In this document: positions 7,448 to 16,381 of the stretch, in pieces
Layout of the letters: every line of letters starts with the position of its first letter
Position numbering within the stretch: the stretch's first letter is position 1
Origin: CAZMVU01 sp964569295
GTDB lineage: Bacteria > Hydrogenedentota > Hydrogenedentia > Hydrogenedentales > JAGMZX01
Length of the DNA stretch: 16,720 nucleotides
Reading direction: 5' to 3'
Assembly: GCA_964569295.1 (NCBI GenBank)
Contig: CAZMVU010000103.1
Span: 1 to 16,720 of the forward strand
Program-made: the position numbers and the translations under genes
The notes under the pieces: model-generated
Seen by the model: the letters and a program-made list of their open reading frames with translations, nothing else
What the model was told of the DNA's origin: nothing
Database searches by the model: none

Positions 7448-8791
7448 TCAGGCGCTGCTCTCGGGTGGCTTGGGCGCGCGCAGCAGCAGGGCAACGACGG
7501 CAGCCGCGAGGCAGGCCACGCCCGCGATAACAAACGGTGCGAGCCAGGCGTCCGACGTGACGGCCGCGCCTTCTTCCATGGCGGCATCGGCGGCGTCTTT
7601 GAAGTATCCCGCGATCCGCGGCCCGACGATACCGGCCACGCCGTAGGAGAGGAAGACCCAGCCATAATTCTTGCCCACGGTCTTGTTGCCGAAGAAGTCG
7701 GCCGTGGCCGCGGGGAAGAGGGCGAAGTTGCCGCCAAAGTTGAAGCCGATGATGCAGGCCCCGACGATAAGGCCGATGGCCGTGCCGCCGAGATAATAGA
7801 AGGCGAGCATGATGATGCCCTGTAAGGCGCACATGATGAAGATGGAGGCCTTACGCCCGATCGTATCCGAGACAGTGCCCCAGATAATGCGGCCGAGGCC
7901 GTTGAGAATGGCATAGAGCGCCATGGCCGTGCCGGCGATGGCGGAGGCGGCGTCCCGGTTCTCGGCCGCGCCGGTGGCTTGCAGGGCATCGATGCCGAAG
8001 AGTTTGATGCAGCCAATGACCATGAGTCCGGCCATGGCGGAGCAGGCAAAGATGAAGAAGAGTCCATAGAACTGCGGGGTCTTCAGCATCTGCCCCGTCT
8101 CCAGATTCCAGGTGCCGGTGGCGCCGGCGTCGGTCGGGGCGGGGGGCTCCCAGCCTTCGGGCTTATAGCCGTCGGGCGGATTTATCATGACGATGCTGCC
8201 GAGTACCACCAAGACGAAGAAGGCGATGCCGTAGACCACGAAGACCGCCTGCACGCCCGGCAGCCCCATCCAGCCGTCGAGGATATTGAGCAGGCCGCCG
8301 AACCAGCTCCCGCCAAGCTTCACCCAGATGGTGGCGCCAAAGCCGAAACCGGCAACAGCGAGGCCGGTGATCATCCCCTTCTTATCCGGGAACCATTTCA
8401 CACCCACGGCAATGGGCACCACGTAGGCCAGGCCGATACCGGCGCCGCCGACAATGCCGATGAAGATGATCTGGGTGGCAAAGCTCCCGCCGAAAAAGCC
8501 GCCCAGGACATAACCGGCGCCCAACACGATGCCGCCCGCCAGGGCGAGCGGACGTGGCCCGACTTTCGCCTGTTGGCGCCCGGCCCATACCATGACGATA
8601 GCGAAGGTAGCGAGGCCCACCGAGAAGACCCATTGCGTCTGGGAAGCCGTAAAGCCGTAGCCGCCATCACTCACAGCTTCCTCGAGACTCGGCGTAAACA
8701 CGCTCCAGGCGTAGATGGCGCCGAGGCAAAGCTGGATGAGGATCGCGCCCACCACGACGAGCCAGCGGTTCATTACTTTCTGTTCCGACAT
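7448..8791 (-). CDS. OFA-family MFS carrier (oxalate/formate antiporter-like)
   Basis: Inner-membrane transporter of 447 aa with about 12 hydrophobic segments. The N-terminal part (NRWLVVVGAILIQLCLGAIYAWSVF, residues 8-32), the motif GGAGIGLAYVVPIAVGVKWFPDKKGM and the C-half NYGWVFLSYGVAGIVGP are typical of the OFA family of major facilitators, whose known members handle oxalate, formate and other small carboxylates. A longer insert, about 210-240 (PPDGYKPEGWEPPAPTDAG), is the cytosolic loop between the two six-helix halves. The ATG at 8791 has AAGGAG about 10 nt upstream. It follows acetyl-CoA synthetase in the same direction, so acetate or another monocarboxylate is the most likely substrate; this rests on context, not on sequence. 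A terminator-like hairpin lies directly upstream (8818-8859). Confidence 0.9.
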   Translation of the reverse strand: MSEQKVMNRWLVVVGAILIQLCLGAIYAWSVFTPSLEEAVSDGGYGFTASQTQWVFSVGLATFAIVMVWAGRQQAKVGPRPLALAGGIVLGAGYVLGGFFGGSFATQIIFIGIVGGAGIGLAYVVPIAVGVKWFPDKKGMITGLAVAGFGFGATIWVKLGGSWFGGLLNILDGWMGLPGVQAVFVVYGIAFFVLVVLGSIVMINPPDGYKPEGWEPPAPTDAGATGTWNLETGQMLKTPQFYGLFFIFACSAMAGLMVIGCIKLFGIDALQATGAAENRDAASAIAGTAMALYAILNGLGRIIWGTVSDTIGRKASIFIMCALQGIIMLAFYYLGGTAIGLIVGACIIGFNFGGNFALFPAATADFFGNKTVGKNYGWVFLSYGVAGIVGPRIAGYFKDAADAAMEEGAAVTSDAWLAPFVIAGVACLAAAVVALLLRAPKPPESSA

Positions 8792-8817
8792 AGGTTATTC
8801 ACTCCTTATTCGCCATG

Positions 8818-8859
8818 AAAAAAGCGGGAGCCAGACATGCGCGGCATATCTGGCTCCCG
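8818..8859 (-). terminator. Rho-independent terminator between acs and the OFA gene
   Basis: An 11-bp perfect stem, CGGGAGCCAGA (8825-8835) with TCTGGCTCCCG (8849-8859), and a 13-nt loop. On the minus strand it is followed by one C and then six T (8823-8818), the classic intrinsic-terminator layout. It starts 40 nt after the acs stop and ends only about 11 nt before the ribosome site of the OFA gene, leaving no room for a separate promoter between them. It may act as an attenuator that lowers OFA expression relative to acs. Confidence 0.85.
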
Positions 8860-8898
8860 TGATTCATAGCGTACGTATTCCCCCGTTCCGCAGCGTTG

Positions 8899-10899
<2,001 letters not shown>

Positions 10900-11034
10900 G
10901 TCGCACAACCTCCATGCATTGTCGTGAAAGATTTTCGGGTACTCATCCCCGGCCCACAGCAGGTGGGCCGGCCACCCACCGTCAACAACCGCCCCCACAC
11001 AGGGCCGCGGCGGGGTATACCTACCGTTCGATAG

Positions 11035-11071
11035 GTTGTACAAGCGTACAACATGTGACGGCATATTTCAA
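11035..11071 (-). promoter_or_regulatory. Candidate acs promoter overlapped by an operator-like palindrome
   Basis: The palindrome GTTGTAC-AAGC-GTACAAC (11035-11052) has perfect 7-bp arms. On the minus strand a TTGAAA -35 candidate (11071-11066) is followed after 17 bp by TACGCT (11048-11043), a weak -10 lying inside the palindrome. Transcription would begin about 135 nt before the acs ATG. An operator overlapping the -10 would suit carbon-source control, but the regulator is unknown and the -10 match is only three of six. Confidence 0.35.
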
Positions 11072-11117
11072 CCCAGTTATGCGCTCTTTTTCAACCCCGG
11101 TCCCTGGCTGTTTTACC

Positions 11118-11146
11118 TTGCATAACACCACGCACGTACGTATGAT
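11118..11146 (+). promoter_or_regulatory. Candidate sigma70-type promoter for the Nudix gene
   Basis: TTGCAT (11118-11123), a 17-bp spacer, then TATGAT (11141-11146), a five-of-six match to the -10 consensus. The predicted start would be near 11153, giving a leader of about 90 nt to the ATG at 11244. The match is good by eye but unsupported by anything else. Confidence 0.45.
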
Positions 11147-11243
11147 AATGCGCCAGAACGCTTAACGCGCTCAAGCCGTGGGGCTTAGCACAGGTCGGAG
11201 GCATGGTGCGAGCAAACGGCGCAACGGGAAAGCTGCGAACAGA

Positions 11244-11801
11244 ATGCCCCCCCAAAATCCCTGGCGAAAAGTATCCACCCGCGTGGTCTACGAAAACCCG
11301 TGGATTACGGTGCGCGAGGATCAGGTAATCCGCCCCGATGGCCACCCCGGCATCTACGGCGTCGTCCAGACGCGGCCCGCCACCGGGGTAATGGCGCTTA
11401 CGGCCACCAACGCAATCTACCTCGTCGGGCAATACCGCTACACGCTCGAGACGTACTCGTGGGAGATCGTCGAAGGCGGCGGTGACCCGGGTGAAGAGCC
11501 GCTGGCGGCGGCAAAGCGTGAATTGCGTGAAGAGGCGGGGCTTGTGGCGGACCACTGGGCGCCGCTCGGCCCGCCACTGTCCCTCAGCAACTGCCACAGC
11601 GACGAACGGGCGTGGCTCTATGTCGCCCGTGGCCTGCGCGATGTCGGTGCGCAACCGGAAGGTACCGAAGACTTGCAGGTGCAAGTGGTGCCGTTTGCTG
11701 AGGCGCTGGCGATGGTCGACCGCGGCGAAATACACGACGCGGTCAGCGTGCTCGCCATCCTGCGCTATGTCCGGCAATTTCGGGGACACGCTGCGGAATA
11801 G
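11244..11801 (+). CDS. Nudix hydrolase (ADP-ribose pyrophosphatase-like)
   Basis: Hydrolyses a nucleoside diphosphate linked to another group, with Mg2+; the sequence layout is that of ADP-ribose/NDP-sugar pyrophosphatases (NudF type). It is 185 aa from ATG 11244; an in-frame GTG at 11178 has no ribosome site and adds a basic, non-conserved lead. The Nudix box is complete at residues 78-100: G78, E84, R92-E93-L94, E96-E97, G99, L100. The upstream WEIVEGGG (73-80) and AIYLVGQYRY (58-67) fit the ADP-ribose subfamily. The last eight residues (178-185, QFRGHAAE) are encoded by one arm of a downstream inverted repeat (11776-11786), so the C-terminus may be a repeat-derived replacement. It is transcribed alone, divergent from acs. 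The exact substrate is not decided by the sequence. Confidence 0.92.
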   Translation: MPPQNPWRKVSTRVVYENPWITVREDQVIRPDGHPGIYGVVQTRPATGVMALTATNAIYLVGQYRYTLETYSWEIVEGGGDPGEEPLAAAKRELREEAGLVADHWAPLGPPLSLSNCHSDERAWLYVARGLRDVGAQPEGTEDLQVQVVPFAEALAMVDRGEIHDAVSVLAILRYVRQFRGHAAE

Positions 11802-11861
11802 CCGCTTTCACCCCGTGTGTCGCCAATATTCACCTTGGGCTTTTTCGTAGTCCCCGAAATT
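11776..11861. repeat. Inverted repeat spanning the 3' end of the Nudix gene
   Basis: AATTTCGGGGA (11776-11786) and TCCCCGAAATT (11851-11861) are perfect 11-nt complements with a 64-nt interval. The left arm lies inside the Nudix reading frame. A second 8-bp pair, GCCAATAT (11822-11829) with ATATTGGC (11943-11950), encloses the right arm. The arrangement resembles REP-type palindromes, an inference without genome-wide data. Confidence 0.65.
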
Positions 11862-12024
11862 CCCCCGGAATTCCACTTGCCGCAGGCAGGTTCGTCTCGA
11901 AATCGCTTGGTGGGGCGGTCTGCCAAGCGACGTAGGCATGGGATATTGGCTGTTCTTCTGTGCGCCCGAAGGGTGCAGCCCGATCAGCCGGGTGGAAAGG
12001 CCGTGCCAGTAATAAGAGCCTCGT

Positions 12025-12119
12025 CGCGGGAATCTGTGGGTAAGGTGACGCCGCAGCAGGTCACAAACACCCAGGGTGCGCTTTACCCACAACCCAAGGA
12101 TGGAACGGTCTGTTCCGCG
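12025..12119 (+). ncRNA. Nested inverted repeats; possible structured RNA or compound palindrome
   Basis: Three stems are nested. Outer: CGCGG (12025-12029) with CCGCG (12115-12119), extendable by AA/TT across a bulge. Middle: TGTGGGTAA (12035-12043) with TTACCCACA (12083-12091), nine perfect pairs. Inner: GTGAC (12045-12049) with GTCAC (12060-12064), 10-nt loop. A competing small hairpin is GGAAC (12102-12106) with GTTCC (12112-12116). I do not recognise a known RNA family. The strand is not determined by the symmetric stems; plus is chosen only because the neighbouring genes run that way. It could equally be a DNA-level repeat. Confidence 0.3.
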
Positions 12120-12193
12120 GTTTGAATGAATCAGCGATTTGGGTGGTGTGGGCCTTTTTCCGGAGTGCCGAAGGCGCGGTTCCATACCAGCCT

Positions 12194-12213
12194 GGGCCAG
12201 CGGCCCTGAAGAG
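12194..12213 (+). repeat. Internal copy of the GGGCC-N3-GGCCC hairpin module
   Basis: GGGCCAGCGGCCCTGAAGAG here and GGGCCGTTGGCCCTGAAGAG at 120-139 agree at 17 of 20 positions, with all three differences in or beside the loop. The stem is conserved while the loop changes, as expected of a hairpin under structural constraint. CATACCAGCCT just upstream (about 12183-12193) recalls the CCATACCA flank at the right end of the window. Confidence 0.6.
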
Positions 12214-12310
12214 CGGGTAGCACCCGTTGGCTGGCGGGGTGTTCATCCTGGAAATGACATAGCTTGCGCGGGTTTCTCTGAAACGGAGCACACGCTAGGT
12301 CATTAAGTGA

Positions 12311-12475
12311 GGGCGGATTCTATGGGCATTCTATGACTGCCGCAGCCATAACCACATCGACGCCGTTATGGGCGGGGAAAACGGGACAGGCGTGGACCCG
12401 CAACCGCGGATTCTCGCGAAGACCCTCAATAGAGATTCCCTGGAACGGCTTTACAGGCACGCGGAGTCTGTCTGA
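12311..12475 (+). pseudogene. Possible 3' remnant of a coding sequence
   Basis: Between the stop at 12308-12310 and the stop TGA at 12473-12475 this frame reads as believable protein over its last 45 or so codons (…SHNHIDAVMGGENGTG… then …LAKTLNRDSLERLYRHAESV). Amino-acid make-up is balanced, unlike the repeat-derived frames around it. The only ATG in frame is 12368, with no ribosome site. It may be the tail of a gene whose upstream part was lost when repeats invaded. I do not recognise the family, and chance is not excluded at this length. Confidence 0.3.
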
Positions 12476-12638
12476 GCGACGTGACCGGCCATGAATGAAA
12501 GCTTACTTGTGCCAAGTGGATACCCCGCTTTCGGTTAAAGAGTTACACCGATAGTTTCCGGCGGGATCTTGCGCAACACAGCGCACTCGGCTAAGCTGCC
12601 CATCCGGTTCGATGTGGACGCCGGGACGGGAGGACACC
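12476..12638 (+). other. Leader region upstream of the GntP-family gene
   Basis: Non-coding by inspection. It ends with a strong ribosome site, GGGAGG, five nt before the ATG at 12639. No convincing promoter hexamers or terminator were found, although the permease needs a promoter in or upstream of this stretch. Confidence 0.4.
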
Positions 12639-13976
12639 ATGACGCTCTTGCTGCTTGTGCTTTCGATTCTGTTCATTGTGGCCGCCACCGCCCGGTGGGG
12701 GTTGCACCCATTTCTCGCGCTGTTGGCGGCTGCCTTCGGGTACGGCGTGCTGGCGGGCATGCCGCTGCAAGATGTGGTGCAATCGGTCAACAGCGGCTTT
12801 GGTGAGACTATCGGCTACATCGGCATCGTAATTCTTGCCGGGTCCATCATCGGCACCTTCCTCGAGAAATCCGGCGGCGCATTCCAGCTTGCGGAAAGCG
12901 CGTTGCGGATCACCGGCAACCGTCAGGTGCCGCTCGCGATGACGGCGATCGGCTACGTAGTGTCATTGCCGGTCTTCTGCGATTCCGGCTACGTATTGCT
13001 GGCGCCGCTGAACCGGGCACTCGCGCAAAAAACCGGGACAACGCTCGCCGCGGGCGCCATTGGCCTAAGCCTCGGGCTCTACGCCACGCACACCATGGTA
13101 CCGCCTACCCCCGGCCCCATCGCTGCAGCGGGCATTATCGAAGCCGATCTCGGCCTGGTGGTCGTGTGGGGCCTTCTCGTCAGTGCGGCCGCCGCCCTGA
13201 CCGGCTGGTTGTTTGCCACCCGGATAGCTGCGCGCGTATGGATCGACCCTGGTACCACGGACACCAGCGCCGACCCTGCCCACACACCAACCGAAATGCC
13301 TTCGGCCACCAAATCCTTGCTGCCCATCGTGGCGCCGATCACCCTTCTCGTCGCCCGCTCGATTGCGGAGCTGCCCACGCATCCGCTGGGCGATGGGCAC
13401 CTGCGCGTGGTGCTGTCTTTCCTGGGGCAGCCCGTGGTTGCCCTGCTGATCGGCGCCGCGATGGCGTTCCTGCTCCCGAAAAAGTTTGACCGGACGATGC
13501 TATCGGGCGCGGGCTGGGTGGGCGAAGCCGTGGTGGCGGCCGCCACCATTCTCGTCGTAACCGGCGCGGGCGGCGCCTTTGGCCGGGTACTCCAGAATTC
13601 GGGCATCTCCGAAACCGTGGGCACGGCTCTCGAGGGCCGCGAAGGCATCGGCATTTGGCTGCCCTTCCTTATCGCGGCGGGCATCAAGACGGCGCAAGGT
13701 TCCTCCACGGTGGCCATTATCACCACGGCCGGCATTGTGGCGCCGCTGCTTGTCCCTCTCGGACTCGATAGTGCCACGGCCAAAGCCCTGGTGGTCGTGG
13801 CTATTGGCGCGGGCGCCATGGTCGTTTCGCACGCCAACGACAGTTATTTCTGGGTCGTCACGCAATTCTCGAGCATGAGCCTCAGCCAGGGCTACCTGCT
13901 GCAGAGCCTCGGCACGCTGGTGCAAGGCGCCGCCGCGGCCATAACCCTGTGGGTCATCAGCCTGTTCGTGTTGTAA
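12639..13976 (+). CDS. GntP-family gluconate/hydroxy-acid:H+ symporter
   Basis: Inner-membrane permease of 445 aa, matching the usual 440-450 aa of the family. Members import gluconate, glycerate and related sugar acids with protons. The family region at 105-124 (GYVVSLPVFCDSGYVLLAPL) and the C-half segment GIKTAQGSSTVAIITTAGIVAPLL are clear, as is HANDSYFWVVTQFS near the C-terminus. About 12-14 hydrophobic segments are visible, with one hydrophilic loop at about 200-225 (DPGTTDTSADPAHTPTEMPS). ATG 12639 is chosen over the upstream in-frame ATG 12612 because GGGAGG sits five nt before it and the protein then starts directly with a membrane helix. No kinase or dehydrogenase for a sugar acid lies nearby, so the substrate cannot be fixed from context. 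Confidence 0.95.
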   Translation: MTLLLLVLSILFIVAATARWGLHPFLALLAAAFGYGVLAGMPLQDVVQSVNSGFGETIGYIGIVILAGSIIGTFLEKSGGAFQLAESALRITGNRQVPLAMTAIGYVVSLPVFCDSGYVLLAPLNRALAQKTGTTLAAGAIGLSLGLYATHTMVPPTPGPIAAAGIIEADLGLVVVWGLLVSAAAALTGWLFATRIAARVWIDPGTTDTSADPAHTPTEMPSATKSLLPIVAPITLLVARSIAELPTHPLGDGHLRVVLSFLGQPVVALLIGAAMAFLLPKKFDRTMLSGAGWVGEAVVAAATILVVTGAGGAFGRVLQNSGISETVGTALEGREGIGIWLPFLIAAGIKTAQGSSTVAIITTAGIVAPLLVPLGLDSATAKALVVVAIGAGAMVVSHANDSYFWVVTQFSSMSLSQGYLLQSLGTLVQGAAAAITLWVISLFVL

Positions 13977-14038
13977 CTGCGGCCGCCCCGGACTGCGATC
14001 AGCCACGCAGGTATGGTAACATGACGCTGTGGTTAGAC

Positions 14039-14058
14039 ATGCGCGCGCATCTGCGCAG
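14039..14058. promoter_or_regulatory. Palindromic site upstream of pilT
   Basis: ATGCGCGCGCAT (14039-14050) is a perfect 12-bp palindrome directly followed by CTGCGCAG (14051-14058), an 8-bp palindrome, 45-64 bp before the pilT start. It could be an operator or only GC-rich low complexity. No clear sigma70 hexamers were seen in the 126-bp gap. Confidence 0.25.
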
Positions 14059-14102
14059 TCTGCACATCGTGGTTGGAACCGCCCTGACAGGAGATACTGT
14101 CC

Positions 14103-15185
14103 ATGCCCCTCTCGATGGAAGAATTGATGCGCGGCGCCATGGAACGCGGCGCTTCCGACATCCATCTCAAGACCGGGAATCCGCCCATTTACCGCATCGA
14201 CGGCGATCTCGTGCGCGTGGACGGAGAAGAACCGCTCACCGAAACGCGGCTCGCTGAATTGCTCAAAGAAATCGCTTCGGAACACGACATCGCCAAGTAC
14301 CAGAAGGTGATGGAACTCGACAACTCGTTTATGCTCGAGTCGCTCGCCCGGTTCCGCGTGAATGTATGCCGCGACGACGGCGACACGCGTATCGTGCTGC
14401 GCCTGATCCCCTTGCAGATCAGGACCGTGGAAGAGTTGGGCCTGCCGCTGGTCATGAAGAAGCTATGCCCTCTCAAGAACGGCCTCGTGCTTGTCACCGG
14501 CCCGACGGGCTCCGGCAAGTCCACCACGCTGGCCGCGCTTATCGACGAGATCAATTGCACCCGCCCCGTCCATATCGTCACCGTCGAGGATCCACTCGAG
14601 TTCGTTCACCAAGACAAAACAGCCATCATCACCCAACGGGAGGTCGGCCACGATACGCTCTCGTTCGCCAACGCCTTGCGCGGCGCCTTGCGCCAGGACC
14701 CCGACGTAATACTCATCGGCGAAATGCGCGACGCCGACACGGTGCGCACCGCCCTCGCATCCGCCGAAACGGGCCACCTCGTGTTCTCCACGCTGCACAC
14801 GGTCGACGCTGTCGAGACGCTCAACCGTATCCTCGATTTCTTCGAACCCCACCAGCAGATTCAGATTCGCAAACAACTCGCCAGCGTGTTGCGCGGAATC
14901 ATATCGCAACGCATCCTGCCGCTCGCCGCCGGGTCCGGGCGGACCGTCGCCTCGGAAATCCTCATCGGCACGCGCACGGTGCGCGAGTTTATCGACCAGG
15001 GTAAGGCTTTCAAAGACATTACCAAGCTTATCGAAGAAGGCGGCGACCAGTACGGTATGCAGACCTTCGATCAGGCCCTGTTCAAGCTATGGCGCGCAAA
15101 AACCATCACCGCGGAAACCGCCCTGCTCAACGCCAGCAGCGCCAAAGACCTCAAGCTGCGCATGCAGGGCCTCGCGGTGCGCTGA
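14103..15185 (+). CDS. pilT: PilT-family pilus retraction/secretion ATPase
   Basis: Cytoplasmic hexameric ATPase of the type IV pilus system that powers pilus retraction and twitching motility. It has 360 aa, near the family length. The N-terminal PAS-like domain contains GASDIHLKTGNPPIYRIDGDL (17-36), the standard PilT opening. The Walker A is GPTGSGKST (133-141), the Asp box TVEDPLEF (160-167), the Walker B ILIGEMRD (203-210, catalytic E207) and the His box HLVFSTLHT (225-233). The C-terminal part has TVREFIDQGK near 292 in place of the canonical AIRNLIRE of PilT, so a PilU-like or divergent role is possible. ATG 14103 has AGGAGA 8 nt upstream, inside a 5-bp hairpin (GACAG 14086-14090 with CTGTC 14097-14101) that could modulate access. 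No other pilus genes lie in the window. It is followed after 18 nt by three uncharacterised genes. Confidence 0.95.
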   Translation: MPLSMEELMRGAMERGASDIHLKTGNPPIYRIDGDLVRVDGEEPLTETRLAELLKEIASEHDIAKYQKVMELDNSFMLESLARFRVNVCRDDGDTRIVLRLIPLQIRTVEELGLPLVMKKLCPLKNGLVLVTGPTGSGKSTTLAALIDEINCTRPVHIVTVEDPLEFVHQDKTAIITQREVGHDTLSFANALRGALRQDPDVILIGEMRDADTVRTALASAETGHLVFSTLHTVDAVETLNRILDFFEPHQQIQIRKQLASVLRGIISQRILPLAAGSGRTVASEILIGTRTVREFIDQGKAFKDITKLIEEGGDQYGMQTFDQALFKLWRAKTITAETALLNASSAKDLKLRMQGLAVR

Positions 15186-15203
15186 ACCGAAACGGAGAAC
15201 CCC

Positions 15204-16169
15204 GTGCTCGTATGGCTTGCCATCATCGCGGCGGCCGGCGCCACCGGACTCGTTGCGAACCCGGGCTTCGAGCAACTCGTGGCGGACCAGCCCGCACGCT
15301 GGGACCAGTATGTCTTCCCCCAGGAGGGCGCCTTCGCACGCCTGGATGACCGTGCCCACGAAGGGCGCTACTGTGCCATGATCCACATGCCCCTGGCCCA
15401 TCCCGAGCAACCCGTCAACAACTGGTCGCAAAACCTGTATGGCGACTTCGGCGGCAAGTCCTTCCGCGCACACGGCTACATCCGCACCGAGAACGCGCGC
15501 GATGCGGCCATCTGGGTGCAGTGTTGGCGAAAGCGGCCCTTACGCCTGCTTGACACTGCCACCACCACGGAAGCCAGCCCCGTCTACGGCACCATGGACT
15601 GGCGGGAAACGGCCGTGACCTTCGAGGCGCCAAAGGGCACCTCCTTCATGACCGTGCGCTGCGTGTTGCGCGGTCACGGCACGGCCTGGTTCGACGCGGT
15701 GGACGTGACGCCCGTAAACGACAAAGCGGAAGCGGAAGCGGAAGCGGAAGCGGAAAGTCCGGAGATCGACGACAACGACGAAGGCACGCCGGACACGCCG
15801 CCCGACGCGGCCAAAGGCCGGGACTGGGCGGCGCGTGCAAACCGCCTGCTCGCCCCGTCCCCCATGCCGGAACCACACGAAGATACCAGTGCCAAGGCAC
15901 AGCACACAGCGGCCCCGGCTTCACCCGCTGCCGAGCCGGCACGTCCGTCCGAGGCAAAACCCGATGCGTCCACCCTGCGCCGGGAAAACCGGCGGTTGCG
16001 CAGCCGTCTCGATGTCCTCGAACAAAGCAACGACGCCTTGCGCGAGGAGGTGTTGCGTATGCGGGAGGAACTGGCGGCATTGAACCGCCTAATGACCACG
16101 CCGGACCCCGAGCCCACGCCCGTGCCGCCGCTCGTACCGGCCGGTGTGGATTGGAAAGGACTGCTATGA
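15204..16169 (+). CDS. Secreted jelly-roll-like protein with acidic linker and coiled coil
   Basis: I do not recognise a named family. It has 321 aa from GTG 15204, with GGAGA five nt upstream and 18 nt after pilT. A hydrophobic leader (1-18) lacks N-terminal basic residues but is followed by NPGFEQ, the usual opening of carbohydrate-binding-type beta-sandwich domains after signal cleavage. Residues about 19-170 contain further such hallmarks: PARWDQYVF, GRYCAMI, GKSFRAHGYIRT, DWRETAVTFEAP and HGTAWFDAVDVTPV. A low-complexity Glu/Ala/Pro/Asp linker at about 171-256 includes (AE)5. A heptad-rich coiled coil at about 257-297 (LRRENRRLRSRLDVLEQSNDAL…) precedes a Pro-rich tail ending DWKGLL. It probably sits in the periplasm or on the envelope and oligomerises through the coil. 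Its stop overlaps the next gene's start (ATGA). Function unknown; sugar or surface binding is inference. Confidence 0.8.
   Translation: MLVWLAIIAAAGATGLVANPGFEQLVADQPARWDQYVFPQEGAFARLDDRAHEGRYCAMIHMPLAHPEQPVNNWSQNLYGDFGGKSFRAHGYIRTENARDAAIWVQCWRKRPLRLLDTATTTEASPVYGTMDWRETAVTFEAPKGTSFMTVRCVLRGHGTAWFDAVDVTPVNDKAEAEAEAEAESPEIDDNDEGTPDTPPDAAKGRDWAARANRLLAPSPMPEPHEDTSAKAQHTAAPASPAAEPARPSEAKPDASTLRRENRRLRSRLDVLEQSNDALREEVLRMREELAALNRLMTTPDPEPTPVPPLVPAGVDWKGLL
15726..15755 (+). repeat. Tandem hexamer (GCGGAA)5 inside the coding sequence
   Basis: Five perfect copies of GCGGAA encode AEAEAEAEAE in the linker of the jelly-roll/coiled-coil protein (residues about 175-184). The unit length is a multiple of three, so slippage would change linker length without breaking the frame. 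Confidence 0.9.
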
Positions 16170-16369
16170 CAGACCAGTTCACCATCCTCGGGTTGGCATT
16201 GTTCATAGGCGCCGTCGCCGCGGGCGCTGTCTGGTTCGGCTGGGATCTCGTCATCTTGTTGCATGCCGCAGCACAACGCCGCCGCGGCCAATGGCAGCGC
16301 CAGCGCGATGCCGCCGCCCTCGAAAACCAGGCCGCAGACAGGCACGGGCGCCAGGGAAATGCCGATTAG
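16166..16369 (+). CDS. Small single-span membrane protein
   Basis: Unrecognised protein of 67 aa. ATG 16166 overlaps the stop of the previous gene (ATGA), which argues for coupled translation and for this being a real gene. Residues about 6-32 form one strongly hydrophobic helix (TILGLALFIGAVAAGAVWFGWDLVILLHAA), followed by a basic, Gln/Arg-rich tail (QRRRGQWQRQRD…). The charge pattern predicts a cytoplasmic C-terminus. GAGAAxxGA-like small residues in the helix could allow helix packing. A partner or anchor for the neighbouring secreted protein or PilT is possible but unproven. Confidence 0.6.
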   Translation: MTDQFTILGLALFIGAVAAGAVWFGWDLVILLHAAAQRRRGQWQRQRDAAALENQAADRHGRQGNAD

Positions 16370-16381
16370 CACACGAGAACC

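Larger units (their letters stand above)
10900..11243. other. Divergent intergenic region between acs and the Nudix gene
   Basis: This 344-bp stretch has no supported gene; open frames here are upstream extensions of acs or the Nudix gene. It must hold the promoters of both. Candidate sites are listed separately (11035-11071 for acs, 11118-11146 for the Nudix gene). It also contains a small inverted repeat, ACCTA at 11019-11023 with TAGGT at 11032-11036. Confidence 0.6.
11802..12310. repeat. REP-like palindrome-rich region without genes
   Basis: No open frame here looks like protein; translated frames are rich in Arg, Pro and His and interrupt each other on both strands. The stretch is instead built of short palindromes: TCGCTTGG/CCAAGCGA at 11903-11910/11923-11930, CCCGAAGGG near 11967, a nested set at 12025-12119, GCCGAAGGC near 12168, and GGGCCAGCGGCCC at 12194-12206. 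The last shares a 20-nt block (17 identical) with the left-end repeat. Dense hairpins of this sort are characteristic of REP/BIME or decayed MITE clusters. Confidence 0.55.

Noticed and set aside
10900..11064. N-terminal extension of acs
   Set aside because: It has no similarity to Acs by eye, and GGAGG is well placed for the ATG at 10899. The extension would also overlap the candidate promoter.
11808..12291. Minus-strand frames of 76 and 125 codons between the Nudix and GntP-family genes
   Set aside because: They are translations of palindromic repeat sequence, lack ribosome sites and have Arg/Pro/His-heavy composition; probably spurious.
12503..12805. Small frames on both strands overlapping the start of the GntP-family gene
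   Set aside because: They overlap the well-supported permease start and have no independent support.
14009..14017. GGTATGGTA matching the edge of repeat module A
   Set aside because: Only nine bases are shared and none of the rest of the module follows; probably chance.
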